Source: a virus
Direction: 5' to 3' (one strand)
IMG/VR virus record: IMGVR_UViG_3300033149_002604
Span: 1 to 64,000 of that record
DNA length: 64,000 bases
This document shows positions 6,951 to 14,560 of this stretch, piece by piece (position 1 is the stretch's first letter; each line of letters starts with the position of its first letter). Both the position numbers and the translations under genes were made by a program. The notes under the pieces are model-generated. The model was not told the DNA's origin. It was given only the letters and a program-made list of their open reading frames with translations, and did no database searches.

Positions 6951-9353
6951 ATGTTAAAATGTACACGCTGTCCTGCCTATAAGAATCCCCACAATATCAA
7001 TTGTGTTCCAGTCTTTGGTAATCTTGATTCACCAGTCTTGTTTGTAGGTGAAATGTTCGGGAAAACCGAATGTGAAGTAGGGGAACCATTTGTGGGAAGG
7101 GCTGGAAAACGTTTTAATAAGTTATTGAAATTAATAGGTTTTACTAGATATGATGTTGCTATCTGCAATTCACTTCGTTGTTATATAGAAGGTAACACTA
7201 CCCCACCAAAGAAGTACCTTGATCCATGTTTTATCCATCTTCAAAATGATGTGGAAAAGATTAAGCCTAAGCTAGTAGTAGCAATGGGTGCTATCGCTTT
7301 TTATCAGACTACTGGTCTGCCACGGGATCTTTTTTCCCAGCATATTGGTAAAGTTGTGTGGTCAGATCGGCTTAAATGTTCTGTTCTTGTTACATATCAC
7401 CCAGCAGCATCTTTATATGATTCCAAGAAATGGGATATGTTGATAGAACAGTTCAGACAGATTCCATCACTTATTGGGGGAGAAGGTGCTGGTATAAAAC
7501 ATTACGATTATATTTATATTGAATCACCAGAACAGTTTGAAAAGCCTTTCAAGTGGCTAGCTGCATCTGATGAAATCTATTTAGATATTGAAACTACAGG
7601 ATTATTTCCATATAGTGGTGAAATTTCCCTGCTACAATTATCAGCAGGACATGAACCGATTTATGTTATAGATGGAGGTGTTATTGAAAAAATTGTTCCA
7701 TCCCTTAGATACCTGTTTGTTGATCGTGGTATAGGGGTTGTTGGCCAGGGGTTTGAATTCGATGCTAAATGGTTATCTGTAAAATATGGAATATTCCCTG
7801 TCAATTGGAAATTTGATACCTGCCTTGCTGAATATATCATTTCTGGGCTAAAGCACAATGATCTTACCTATCTAGTTTCAAAATATGTTCCAGAATCAAT
7901 GGGTTATGATAAAGAAATAAAGCTGATGGGTGGGGCACACAAGGTAATGGACAGGGGTAAACTTTTGCAATATGCAGCAGATGATGTTGGGGTGTTACAC
8001 AAGATAAAAAAGAAGCAGGTAAAACTATTAAAGAAACAAAATCAGGAATTTTTGTTTTATGAAATAACCATGCCATGTAACAAGGTTTTAACACAGATGG
8101 CACTTCGTGGTATTAAATATGATATTGATGCTTTATTGAAGCTGGATAGGAAATATGAAAAGAAGGCTAATCGTGCGTTGAAGCAGGCTATGGAATTAAA
8201 AGGTGTGAAAGAATGTGAAAAGAAGTTTAGAACAAAATTTAATCCAAGATCTACACCACAGCTAAAATGGTTATTATTCGACTATTATAAACTGCCTGTA
8301 ATCAAGACTACAAAGAAAGGGAACCCATCCACTGGACAGCAGGTGTTAAAAGAATATGCAGAAAAGTATCATAATGAATATTGCGTTTTGATGGAAAAGT
8401 ATCGGGCTTATGATGCACTGCGTAACAATCAATTGTCTGGTGTTATTCCAAAATTAGTCAACGGTCGGGCACATACTACATATTCACTTCATGCTACTAC
8501 AACAGGGCGTTCTGCTTCCTATGATCCTAATCTGTTGAATTTACATCCAGAAGTTAAAAAATGTGTTGTTGCTGCTAAACCATTAGATGAACATAAAGCA
8601 TATAAGGATCAAGAACTAGATGATGGGGAAGATTGGTGGTTCGTGAAAGGGGATATGTCCCAGTTGGAAGTACGGGTGATGTCGGTTATTTATAATGATC
8701 CGAAGTTGATAGCTTTTTGTAATAAAGAAGGGGAAGATTTTCATTCGTTGGTTGCTAGTAGGATCTATGATGAAGACTACCACGAATTTGCAGCCAAGGT
8801 ACAGGATGGGGACAAGGAATATAAAGAGAAAAGACGAAGGGCCAAGGCAGTTACGTTCGGGGTTGTCTTTCAGGAAACAGAGAAAGGATTAGCGTTCAAT
8901 CTGGGAATATCAGAAAATGAAGCAAAAGACTTTATAGACAAATATTTTGAAGCGTTTCCAGATATGCGGGAAAACATTAAAAAAATCCAGGAATCTGTTA
9001 TTAAGACTGGATATGTGGATACGTTTTTTGGTTTAAGGCGTGTGTGGGAAGACCATTCAGCAGAAAACCACTATATGTTACGTGAGGCCGTCAACCACCC
9101 AGTACAAGGCACTGCTTGGTCATTGTGTCAGTTGTCAATGATAGGGATTGACAAAGAATTCATAGAGAAGAATATGAAGGCACGGTTGGTAATGCAGATT
9201 CATGATGAATTAATTGTGGTGTGTCCAAAAAGGGAAATTGAAAGGGTGAAAAAAATTATGAAGGAGGTGATGGAAAATATACATAAGGATTTCAATGGCT
9301 TAAATAGGGTGAAGTTGAAGGTGGATATAAATGTTGGAAAAAAATTGGGTTAG
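6951..9353 (+). CDS. polA: Uracil-DNA glycosylase-like / DNA polymerase I fusion
   Basis: Start set at ATG 6951 (AGGT at 6941-6944), giving 800 aa. Residues 1-180 match family 4-type uracil-DNA glycosylases: four cysteines (4, 7, 77, 93) spaced as iron-sulphur ligands, a GEMFG...GEPFVGRAG active-site loop and a C-terminal YHPAA motif. Then come a DnaQ-like 3'-5' exonuclease (YLDIETTG, Asp202/Glu204) and a family A polymerase with motif A DMSQLEVR (Asp568), O-helix RRRAKAVTFG (Lys632, Phe636) and motif C IHDE (Asp752). Phe636 is the residue type that disfavours ddNTPs. No 5'-3' exonuclease. This is the replicative polymerase, with a uracil-recognition module in cis. Confidence 0.9.
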   Translation: MLKCTRCPAYKNPHNINCVPVFGNLDSPVLFVGEMFGKTECEVGEPFVGRAGKRFNKLLKLIGFTRYDVAICNSLRCYIEGNTTPPKKYLDPCFIHLQNDVEKIKPKLVVAMGAIAFYQTTGLPRDLFSQHIGKVVWSDRLKCSVLVTYHPAASLYDSKKWDMLIEQFRQIPSLIGGEGAGIKHYDYIYIESPEQFEKPFKWLAASDEIYLDIETTGLFPYSGEISLLQLSAGHEPIYVIDGGVIEKIVPSLRYLFVDRGIGVVGQGFEFDAKWLSVKYGIFPVNWKFDTCLAEYIISGLKHNDLTYLVSKYVPESMGYDKEIKLMGGAHKVMDRGKLLQYAADDVGVLHKIKKKQVKLLKKQNQEFLFYEITMPCNKVLTQMALRGIKYDIDALLKLDRKYEKKANRALKQAMELKGVKECEKKFRTKFNPRSTPQLKWLLFDYYKLPVIKTTKKGNPSTGQQVLKEYAEKYHNEYCVLMEKYRAYDALRNNQLSGVIPKLVNGRAHTTYSLHATTTGRSASYDPNLLNLHPEVKKCVVAAKPLDEHKAYKDQELDDGEDWWFVKGDMSQLEVRVMSVIYNDPKLIAFCNKEGEDFHSLVASRIYDEDYHEFAAKVQDGDKEYKEKRRRAKAVTFGVVFQETEKGLAFNLGISENEAKDFIDKYFEAFPDMRENIKKIQESVIKTGYVDTFFGLRRVWEDHSAENHYMLREAVNHPVQGTAWSLCQLSMIGIDKEFIEKNMKARLVMQIHDELIVVCPKREIERVKKIMKEVMENIHKDFNGLNRVKLKVDINVGKKLG

Positions 9354-9357
9354 AGGG

Positions 9358-9385
9358 TTGACAAAGGATTTGGAATGTTTATTTT
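9358..9385 (+). promoter_or_regulatory. Candidate sigma70-type promoter before the first TIGR array
   Basis: TTGACA (9358-9363), 16-bp spacer, TATTTT (9380-9385), overlapping nothing but the 3' edge of polA. A start near 9392 would place the first repeat about 10 nt into the transcript. The -10 box is imperfect. Confidence 0.4.
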
Positions 9386-9399
9386 GGTAGTAGAGATTT

Positions 9400-9481
9400 T
9401 GGGGAGCCACAAAAGTCAAGACACCCAAAAAGCTTAAGCGAGTCATAAAAGGCAAGACACCCAGACATATTAAGCGTTTTG
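9400..9481 (+). repeat. TIGR-like array 1a (2 units)
   Basis: Edge repeats at 9400 (degenerate, keeps GAGCCA), 9436 (AAGCGAGTCA) and 9472 (terminal, keeps AAGCG). Loop repeats AAGACACCCA at 9418 and 9454. Spacer pairs: caaaagtc/aaaagctt and taaaaggc/gacatatt. The period is exactly 36 nt. It follows the polA stop after a candidate promoter and runs into structured element E1. Confidence 0.85.
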
Positions 9482-9536
9482 AAGGTTGGCTTCAGCAAAA
9501 CAATTCTGACTTGGGATCAGACATTATGCCAGCCTG
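9472..9536 (+). ncRNA. Array-terminal structured element E1
   Basis: Begins with the AAGCG half of an edge repeat, then TTTTGAAGGTTGGC, a CAGCAAAA linker, a variable part with a weak hairpin (CTGA/TCAG) and GCCAGCCTG. AGGTTGGC pairs with GCCAGCCT over 8 bp. A GAAG/CTTC hairpin inside the 5' arm is an alternative or pseudoknot-forming helix. Same architecture as E2-E6. Confidence 0.7.
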
Positions 9537-9551
9537 AAATTTGTGAGAAAG

Positions 9552-9597
9552 GAGCGAGCCAAGTTTCTAAGGACACTCAAAGTAAAAAAGCATTCCA
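9552..9597 (+). repeat. TIGR-like mini-array 1b (1 unit)
   Basis: Edge GAGCGAGCCA at 9552, spacer agtttcta, degenerate loop repeat AGGACACTCA at 9570, spacer aagtaaaa, terminal edge AAGCATTCCA at 9588. The 36-nt period is kept although both repeats have drifted. Confidence 0.75.
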
Positions 9598-9662
9598 AAG
9601 GCTGGTTTCAGCAAACATACAAGGCATTTAGCCACCAGTTAAGTAAACCTAGTGCCAGCCTG
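9588..9662 (+). ncRNA. Array-terminal structured element E2
   Basis: AAGCATTCCAAAGGCTGGTTTCAGCAAA-type element; AGGCTGGT pairs with GCCAGCCT (9654-9661) with one terminal wobble. The variable middle contains GGC/GCC. It ends 12 nt before the ribosome site of the gene at 9687, so it also forms the 5' leader of that gene. Confidence 0.65.
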
Positions 9663-9686
9663 TAAATTAACAATTGGAGGGCAGCC

Positions 9687-10046
9687 ATGAAAAAGAAAAA
9701 ATTTATATTGATTTTATTAGGGATTTTACTTTTATTGGTAATAAATAATCCATTTGTATTTCCATCAGATGATGGTGAAACAGGCATAGATTGGGTGTGT
9801 ATAGGTAAACCTTCCTGTGTTAGCGTCTTAACATCCTGCAATTTCCAACCAGTTTCTATTATAAAGACTAAACTTGCTTGGATTATTGTCCGTGGGTATC
9901 CCAAGGTTTCTTTTGAGCATCCTTTATATATCGGGAAACTTGCACATAATTTATTTCTATGTACATCACTTATAGGGGAAGATGCTGATTCACAACCGTT
10001 GTTAGAAGTTCTTTACATAGAAACGAAGGGAAAAATTACCGATTAA
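9687..10046 (+). CDS. Small exported or membrane-anchored protein
   Basis: A 119-aa protein starting with KKKK and a long hydrophobic segment (residues 6-21), an uncleaved signal anchor or signal peptide. The rest is polar to mixed, with four cysteines that could form disulphides. The ribosome site TTGGAGG is directly downstream of structured element E2. No family recognised. Confidence 0.6.
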   Translation: MKKKKFILILLGILLLLVINNPFVFPSDDGETGIDWVCIGKPSCVSVLTSCNFQPVSIIKTKLAWIIVRGYPKVSFEHPLYIGKLAHNLFLCTSLIGEDADSQPLLEVLYIETKGKITD

Positions 10047-10057
10047 GTAGGTATTGT

Positions 10058-10480
10058 ATGTCAGACTTTGACCCAAACAGAATAAAACTTTCTATTGATA
10101 ATAGTTCTCTTTATGCACTTGAAAATGAACTGATAGACTATCCCAGACAGCTAGGGGAACTGCATAGGGTTTATTCACAGGCTATAAAGAAAGTAGACAA
10201 ATTTACACTGGAATTGGAAATTTTAACAGCAAAGATTCTAGAGGAGATGCAAAAAGATGCAGAACGCAAGGGACGGCCCTATCCACCATCATCATTACAA
10301 GAAGTCAGGAAAACGAAAGTTCCACTGGATAAAAGATATAAACGATTAAAATTACAGTTAATAGAAGCAACTGAGGAAAAAAATATATTAGGTGGTTTAG
10401 TAAAGGCTTATGAAGCTAAAGGGTATCGGTTACAAGAGCTGATTCAGCTGGCCAATAAACGGACGGATTTTGCGTTTTAA
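10058..10480 (+). CDS. Probable UvsY-like recombination mediator
   Basis: A 140-aa helical protein. The length and the C-terminal pattern (long helix then LVKAYEAKGYRLQELIQ) resemble T4 UvsY, which loads the UvsX recombinase onto gp32-coated ssDNA. UvsX-like (16125) and gp32-like (11908) genes are nearby. The similarity is weak by eye, so the call rests partly on context. Its stop codon lies within the first, degenerate edge repeat of array 2a. Confidence 0.5.
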   Translation: MSDFDPNRIKLSIDNSSLYALENELIDYPRQLGELHRVYSQAIKKVDKFTLELEILTAKILEEMQKDAERKGRPYPPSSLQEVRKTKVPLDKRYKRLKLQLIEATEEKNILGGLVKAYEAKGYRLQELIQLANKRTDFAF

Positions 10481-10559
10481 GGAGCCATGAGATGTGACAA
10501 AGACATTAGGTGAAAGCGAGCCACGTTTGTTAAGACACCCACAGTGGGAAAGCGTTCCG
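10478..10559 (+). repeat. TIGR-like array 2a (2 units)
   Basis: First edge at 10478 (taaggAGCCA) overlaps the upstream stop codon. The first loop repeat at 10496 is badly degenerate but the 36-nt register holds. A perfect edge is at 10514, loop repeat AAGACACCCA at 10532 and terminal edge AAGCGTTCCG at 10550. Spacers: tgagatgt/ttaggtga and cgtttgtt/cagtggga. Confidence 0.8.
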
Positions 10560-10621
10560 AAGGTTGGCTTCAGCAAAAATATTATGGACTGATTGCTAAT
10601 TCAGAACCCTATGCCAGCCTG
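10550..10621 (+). ncRNA. Array-terminal structured element E3
   Basis: AAGCGTTCCG followed by AAGGTTGGCTTCAGCAAAAA, a variable region with a CTGA/TCAG hairpin, and GCCAGCCTG (10613-10621). AGGTTGGC pairs with GCCAGCCT. It lies between arrays 2a and 2b, so here it precedes another array rather than a gene. Confidence 0.7.
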
Positions 10622-10637
10622 ATACTAATAAATAAAG

Positions 10638-10755
10638 GAGCGAGCCATTCCTCACAAGACACCCAAAAAATGCAAGCGAGCCACTGTGTCTAAGACACCC
10701 ATTTTCGTCAAGCGAGCCACGAAAAATAAGACACCCAAACCCAATAAGCGTTTCT
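10638..10755 (+). repeat. TIGR-like array 2b (3 units)
   Basis: Edges at 10638 (GAGCGAGCCA), 10674, 10710 and terminal 10746 (AAGCGTTTCT). Perfect loop repeats at 10656, 10692 and 10728. Spacers: ttcctcac/aaaaatgc, ctgtgtct/ttttcgtc, cgaaaaat/aacccaat. This array has no structured element after it; the terminal half-edge leads straight to AGGAGG of the tasH gene. Confidence 0.9.
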
Positions 10756-10769
10756 AACAGGAGGTTACT

Positions 10770-11660
10770 ATGAACTTACGAAGGTTGAAACAAAATGAGA
10801 CACAGTTATTGGACGTTCACCGTCCTGTTCCCAAGCATCTAGGTGGAACATATACACCTGATAACGTGGTTGTGTTGTCCCCAATTGAGCACATGAGGAT
10901 TCATGGAAACCTTAGAATACGAAATGAACAATTAGAACGGTTAAAAGAAATGATTGATGATCGGGCACAGACTATTAAGTTGAAAAATAAGATTGAGAAC
11001 CAAGTTCGTGCATACAAACGTCAAACAGATCATCTATCACAAGACACTTTGCAATGGCTGTTACATATATTAAATGAAGTCAAAAGCAAGCTTCGTGTTC
11101 AGGATGGTCTGGTAAAAAGTTTTGTGCATACACTAGACGACCCACTAGCCAAAGCTGCACTGTCAGTTAGGGCTGTTGGGGAAATGACCGTGGCATATTG
11201 TTTGGTCTATATTGATTTGGAAAAGGCTAGGCATGTGTCATCCGTGTGGGCTTATGCTGGGTTGCATGTGTCCAGCAAGGATCGCTACAAAAAAGGACAG
11301 TCAGGGGGTGGTAATAAACGATTAAGGACACAGTTGTATACATTGGCAGATAGCCAAGTGAAGCATCGTGGTCCGTACAGGGCAATTTATGATAGGGTGA
11401 AGGAAAGATTAAGTAATTCCAATAAGTTAGTCTGGTCAAGGACTACTAGGGGCGTGTTGAAAGAAATGCCCTGGAAGGAAACCAAGCCAAGCCACAGGGA
11501 TGGTGCTGGGAAAAGGGCTATAATGAAGCATTTCTTAGCAGATTGGTGGTATGTTGGCAGAACCTTAATGGGGTTGGAAACTCATCCCATGTACGCAGAA
11601 GCAGTGTTGGGAAGTGGGCACAAAGCAGTAAGTCCGCAAGAACGGGGATGGAAAGTTTAG
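10770..11660 (+). CDS. tasH: TasH-like protein: HNH segment fused to a Nop/IS110 C-terminal (Tnp_20-like) domain
   Basis: A 296-aa protein with an ideal AGGAGG site. Residues 15-46 form a short HNH-like segment (VHRPVPK..GG.Y..DNVVVL...EHMRIHG) with His17, Asn32, His41 and His45 as candidate catalytic and metal residues; the usual zinc knuckles are absent. Residues about 50-115 are helical. Residues 130-215 match the IS110/IS116/IS902 C-terminal domain (VRAVGEMTVAYCL, WAYAGL, GNKRLRTQL). There is no N-terminal DEDD RuvC-like domain, so this is not an IS110 transposase. TIGR-Tas systems pair exactly such proteins (HNH type = TasH) with arrays of about 36-nt dual-spacer guides, which flank this gene. 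Predicted role: RNA-guided DNA cleavage. Target and activity are unproven. Confidence 0.85.
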   Translation: MNLRRLKQNETQLLDVHRPVPKHLGGTYTPDNVVVLSPIEHMRIHGNLRIRNEQLERLKEMIDDRAQTIKLKNKIENQVRAYKRQTDHLSQDTLQWLLHILNEVKSKLRVQDGLVKSFVHTLDDPLAKAALSVRAVGEMTVAYCLVYIDLEKARHVSSVWAYAGLHVSSKDRYKKGQSGGGNKRLRTQLYTLADSQVKHRGPYRAIYDRVKERLSNSNKLVWSRTTRGVLKEMPWKETKPSHRDGAGKRAIMKHFLADWWYVGRTLMGLETHPMYAEAVLGSGHKAVSPQERGWKV

Positions 11661-11843
11661 CCATTTTGGGTAAGACACCCAAGACATCTAAGCGAGCCAA
11701 AATTCTTAAGACACCCACGGGGTTGAAGCGAGCCATGTCAAAAAAGACACCCAATCGGCACAAGCGAGCCATGATTTTTAAGACACCCAAGGACATAAAG
11801 CGAGCCATTTGGGAGAAGACACCCATGGAAAATAAGCGAAGCA
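11654..11843 (+). repeat. TIGR-like array 3 (5 units, longest)
   Basis: The first edge (AGTTTAGCCA, 11654) contains the tasH stop codon. Perfect edges at 11690, 11726, 11762 and 11798; terminal edge AAGCGAAGCA at 11834. Perfect loop repeats at 11672, 11708, 11744, 11780 and 11816. Spacers: ttttgggt/agacatct, aaattctt/cggggttg, tgtcaaaa/atcggcac, tgattttt/aggacata, tttgggag/tggaaaat. A decayed further loop repeat (AAGACACA at 11853) is overwritten by the SSB promoter. Confidence 0.95.
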
Positions 11844-11847
11844 ATAC

Positions 11848-11876
11848 TTGACAAGACACAATAAAGTAATTATAGT
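11848..11876 (+). promoter_or_regulatory. Strong sigma70-type promoter for the SSB gene
   Basis: TTGACA (11848-11853), 17-bp spacer, TATAGT (11871-11876). It sits at the decayed end of array 3 and fires towards the SSB gene and array 4. Transcription would start about 25 nt before the ribosome site AGGAGG. Confidence 0.65.
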
Positions 11877-11907
11877 AATACCAATACAAAAAACAGGAGG
11901 ACAGAAA

Positions 11908-12795
11908 ATGCCGAAAAAAGACCCGTTTCTACTAGACCCCGAAGATGGGGCGAAGATGGAAAAAGAAGTAAAAGGAAGGTCACGTGGGGTAATTTGTAAA
12001 AAGCGTCATGGACTAGGAGACTGTGAAATTTGCAATTATGTTTCTGCCCTTTACCAGCAAGGGGGTAAGGAATCAACAGACAAGGCTTCTAAGCTGGCTG
12101 CTAAGGTGCGGTTTTATCTAAATGTAGTCTTCCCTGATGATCCAAGCAAGTTGGTTCTAATGGAAATCGGGAAGAAAGCTGGGGATCGTATCATTTATAA
12201 GTGGAAGAAAGGGGAATGGAGTGACATTGCCCATCCTAAAAAAGGGAAAGGCAGGGAACTTCGTATTACTAAAACAAAAGGCGATATGGGCTTTAACAAC
12301 TATGATGTAGACCCGTCACTTAATAAAGCTGACTATGACATTCCAGATGAAGTGCTTAATAGCCTTTATGATCTGGACAATATTCTTGAACTGGTTCAAG
12401 ATGAAAACATTGAAATCTTTCCCGTGTCTTCCCTTAAGATGGATGAATCCCTTACCTTCAGGATTTGTCCATACTGGAAGTGGAAGGAAGAAGGAAAGAA
12501 CAGCAAGATCATGGCCCCAGTATGGCGTCATTGGAACACAAACCTGATGAATGAAAGTGAAATGGAGGAATCAGCAGGGGAAGAAATGAAGCCACCGTGG
12601 GAAACTGATGATGTAGAAGATGATATTCCAGACTTTAGTTCCCCATCTGCAAAGGCTGAAGAAAAAGAGGTGAAAGCAAAAGGAAAGGCGAAGAAGCCCG
12701 CTTGCTTTGGTGATGAAGACTGCTTTGAGGAAGATGATGACCAATGTCAGTCCTGTGCGTTCTTTAAAAAGTGTAAGATGGCAGTGGGAGAGTGA
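11908..12795 (+). CDS. Single-stranded DNA-binding protein, T4 gp32-like
   Basis: Start set at ATG 11908 (AGGAGG at 11896), giving 295 aa. The core (KVRFYLNVVF.DDPSKLVLMEIGKK...ELRITKTKGDMGFNNYDVDPS) resembles the OB-fold of gp32-type SSBs of T4-like and related phages. Near the N-terminus a C..H..C..C group (residues 30-42) may bind zinc. The C-terminus is strongly acidic, as in other SSBs that recruit partners, and ends in an unusual CFGDEDC...CQSC...C cysteine cluster. It works with UvsX/UvsY and PolA, and has its own promoter as expected for a highly expressed protein. Confidence 0.8.
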   Translation: MPKKDPFLLDPEDGAKMEKEVKGRSRGVICKKRHGLGDCEICNYVSALYQQGGKESTDKASKLAAKVRFYLNVVFPDDPSKLVLMEIGKKAGDRIIYKWKKGEWSDIAHPKKGKGRELRITKTKGDMGFNNYDVDPSLNKADYDIPDEVLNSLYDLDNILELVQDENIEIFPVSSLKMDESLTFRICPYWKWKEEGKNSKIMAPVWRHWNTNLMNESEMEESAGEEMKPPWETDDVEDDIPDFSSPSAKAEEKEVKAKGKAKKPACFGDEDCFEEDDDQCQSCAFFKKCKMAVGE

Positions 12796-12799
12796 TAGG

Positions 12800-12917
12800 A
12801 TTTAAGCCAAGGTTTTTAAGATACCCAATAATGGCAAGCGAGCCACGAGATGTAAGACACCTATTGTTTGTAAGCGAGCCACAGTTGTTAAGACACCCAA
12901 ACAACTTAAGCGTTCCG
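12800..12917 (+). repeat. TIGR-like array 4a (3 units)
   Basis: Starts 5 bp after the SSB stop. Edges at 12800 (atttaAGCCA), 12836, 12872 and terminal 12908 (AAGCGTTCCG). Loop repeats AAGATACCCA (12818), AAGACACCTA (12854), AAGACACCCA (12890). Spacers: aggttttt/ataatggc, cgagatgt/ttgtttgt, cagttgtt/aacaactt. The last pair is complementary over 7 nt. Confidence 0.88.
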
Positions 12918-12975
12918 AAGGCTGACTTCAGCAAAAATATTATCTAGTTTGTAAGTGACAAACCTTGTCAGCCTG
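12908..12975 (+). ncRNA. Array-terminal structured element E4 (compensatory change)
   Basis: Same element as E1-E3, but the 5' arm reads AGGCTGAC and the 3' arm GTCAGCCT (12967-12974): the G-C pair of other copies has become A-T on both sides, a compensatory change that supports the helix. The variable part contains a perfect 6-bp hairpin (GTTTGT/ACAAAC). Confidence 0.75.
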
Positions 12976-12981
12976 TTTTAT

Positions 12982-13063
12982 GAGCGAGCCAAAAGAACAA
13001 AGACACCCAAAAGCCGAAAGCGAGCCATATGCTTGAAGACACCCACAACCATTAAGCGTTTTG
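12982..13063 (+). repeat. TIGR-like array 4b (2 units)
   Basis: Edges at 12982 (GAGCGAGCCA), 13018 and terminal 13054 (AAGCGTTTTG). Perfect loop repeats at 13000 and 13036. Spacers: aaagaaca/aaagccga and tatgcttg/caaccatt. Confidence 0.9.
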
Positions 13064-13118
13064 AAGGTTGGTTTCAGCAAAACTATTATGGACTGCAAAT
13101 CCACTTTTCGCCAGCCTG
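13054..13118 (+). ncRNA. Array-terminal structured element E5
   Basis: AAGCGTTTTGAAGGTTGGT, CAGCAAAA linker, a TGGA/TCCA mini-hairpin, then GCCAGCCTG (13110-13118). The 3' arm ends 2 nt before the AGGAG ribosome site of the VWA gene, so folding could affect its translation. Confidence 0.7.
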
Positions 13119-13132
13119 AAAGGAGTTAGATC

Positions 13133-14545
13133 ATGAAAAAGACAAAAGAAAATGGCACACAATACGAATTTTCGCTTGATCACGCTTTGGAATTTTTTTC
13201 CAAAGCAGGGTCGTTATTCACTGGTAGACAATCCTTCTACCAAGATGAAGAATCTGCCTTATCCCTTTTCCAGAAAAGTTGGGTAGTGGATAAAGAAATT
13301 ACTATGAAATTGTTGTTTTGGCTACGGGACTGTAGGGGTGGTGCAGGGAATCGAAGTGGGTTCAGGGAATGTATTGCTTGGTTAGCATCAGATTCCCCAG
13401 AATGGGTAGAAGCTAATATCCACTTAGTCCCTGTACATGGTAGATGGGATGACCTACGGGCACTATTTGGAACACCTTGTGAATCGGAAGCAGCAAGACT
13501 TTGGGCTAGTGCTATCCTTAATAAAGAAGTTCTGGCAGCGAAGTGGGCAGACAGGAAGGATAAACCGTTACGCCACCTACTGCATATGAACGAAAAATTT
13601 TTCAGGAAACTTCTTGCTGCTATCAGAAAAGACCATATTGTTGAACATAAGATGTGTCATAATTTATGGAAGGAAATAGAATACGACAAAGTTCCTTCTG
13701 TTGCAATGGCAAGATACACAAATGCTTTTACACGGCATGATGGTGAAAGGTTTGAAAAGTATAAGGAAGCACTGAAACAGAACAGGACTACTATCAGGGC
13801 TGATGTTCTTTTCCCACATGACTGTGTTCGAACTGCATTTTCTGGGGATAAGGAAATTGCAGATGCACAATTTGAAGCACTACCAGATTATATAGGGAAT
13901 ACTGATGAAAAAATAATAGTAATTGCGGATACTTCATTTTCTATGAATGTATATGTATCTGGTTCCGTTCGGGCAGTTGATATTTCCCAAGGGCTTGCCC
14001 TTTATTGTTCAGCAAAAATTCCAAAAGATAATCCATTCCATAAGAAGTTCTTGTCTTTTTCTAACGAAGGGGAATTTAAGAATTGGAATGGTATGAAGTT
14101 TTCTGAAGCGGTACGTGATCGTGGGATATTTGATGGTGCAATGGGGACAACTAGGATAGACAGGGCATTGGATTTGATTCTAAAGACTGCAAAGTTTTTT
14201 TATTTAACCCAAGACCAGATGCCAACAATGTTGCTAATTGTTTCTGATATGCAGTTTCATGAAGGTGTGGATGGTGACGGAACGGAAGTTGAAAAAGCAT
14301 TGAAAAAGTGGACTGAAGCTGGGTATGAAATTCCTAAGATCGTGTATTGGAATACTGCTGGGTATGCAGGTTCACCAGCTACGGTTAAAAGTAGAAACGT
14401 TGGGCTTGTATCGGGGTTTTCACCTTCTATCCTGAAAAGCATTCTTGCTGCGGAGGATTTTTCTCCAGAAGGCATTATGCTCAGGGCACTAGAGAAATAC
14501 GAAGTTGTAGTTCCTATGGATATGATAACTAAACCAATTGATTAA
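13133..14545 (+). CDS. DUF2828/TROVE (Ro60)-like protein with C-terminal VWA domain
   Basis: A 470-aa protein. The N-terminal helical part carries the RDCRGGAGNRSGFRE motif and HGRWDDL segment typical of DUF2828/TROVE-like RNA-binding modules; the middle has VPSVAMARYTNAFTRHD, also a family signature. The C-terminal third is a von Willebrand A domain with a MIDAS motif (DTSFS) and a downstream SDMQF. Ro60/Rsr proteins of the TROVE family bind misfolded or structured small RNAs (Y RNAs) and help nucleases process them. Here the gene is flanked on both sides by TIGR arrays and their structured elements, suggesting it may bind or help mature those RNAs (inference). Confidence 0.75.
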   Translation: MKKTKENGTQYEFSLDHALEFFSKAGSLFTGRQSFYQDEESALSLFQKSWVVDKEITMKLLFWLRDCRGGAGNRSGFRECIAWLASDSPEWVEANIHLVPVHGRWDDLRALFGTPCESEAARLWASAILNKEVLAAKWADRKDKPLRHLLHMNEKFFRKLLAAIRKDHIVEHKMCHNLWKEIEYDKVPSVAMARYTNAFTRHDGERFEKYKEALKQNRTTIRADVLFPHDCVRTAFSGDKEIADAQFEALPDYIGNTDEKIIVIADTSFSMNVYVSGSVRAVDISQGLALYCSAKIPKDNPFHKKFLSFSNEGEFKNWNGMKFSEAVRDRGIFDGAMGTTRIDRALDLILKTAKFFYLTQDQMPTMLLIVSDMQFHEGVDGDGTEVEKALKKWTEAGYEIPKIVYWNTAGYAGSPATVKSRNVGLVSGFSPSILKSILAAEDFSPEGIMLRALEKYEVVVPMDMITKPID

Positions 14546-14560
14546 AGGTTCTATGGTAAA

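Noticed and set aside
10770-11660. IS110-family insertion sequence
   Set aside because: The IS110 C-terminal domain is present but the N-terminal RuvC-like DEDD domain is missing, an HNH-like segment replaces it, and no duplicated element ends are seen.
11543-11851. 102-aa reading frame overlapping the end of tasH
   Set aside because: Its second half is the translated array 3: a 36-nt period equals 12 codons, so the repeats stay open in this frame. The mirror frame on the minus strand is open for the same reason.
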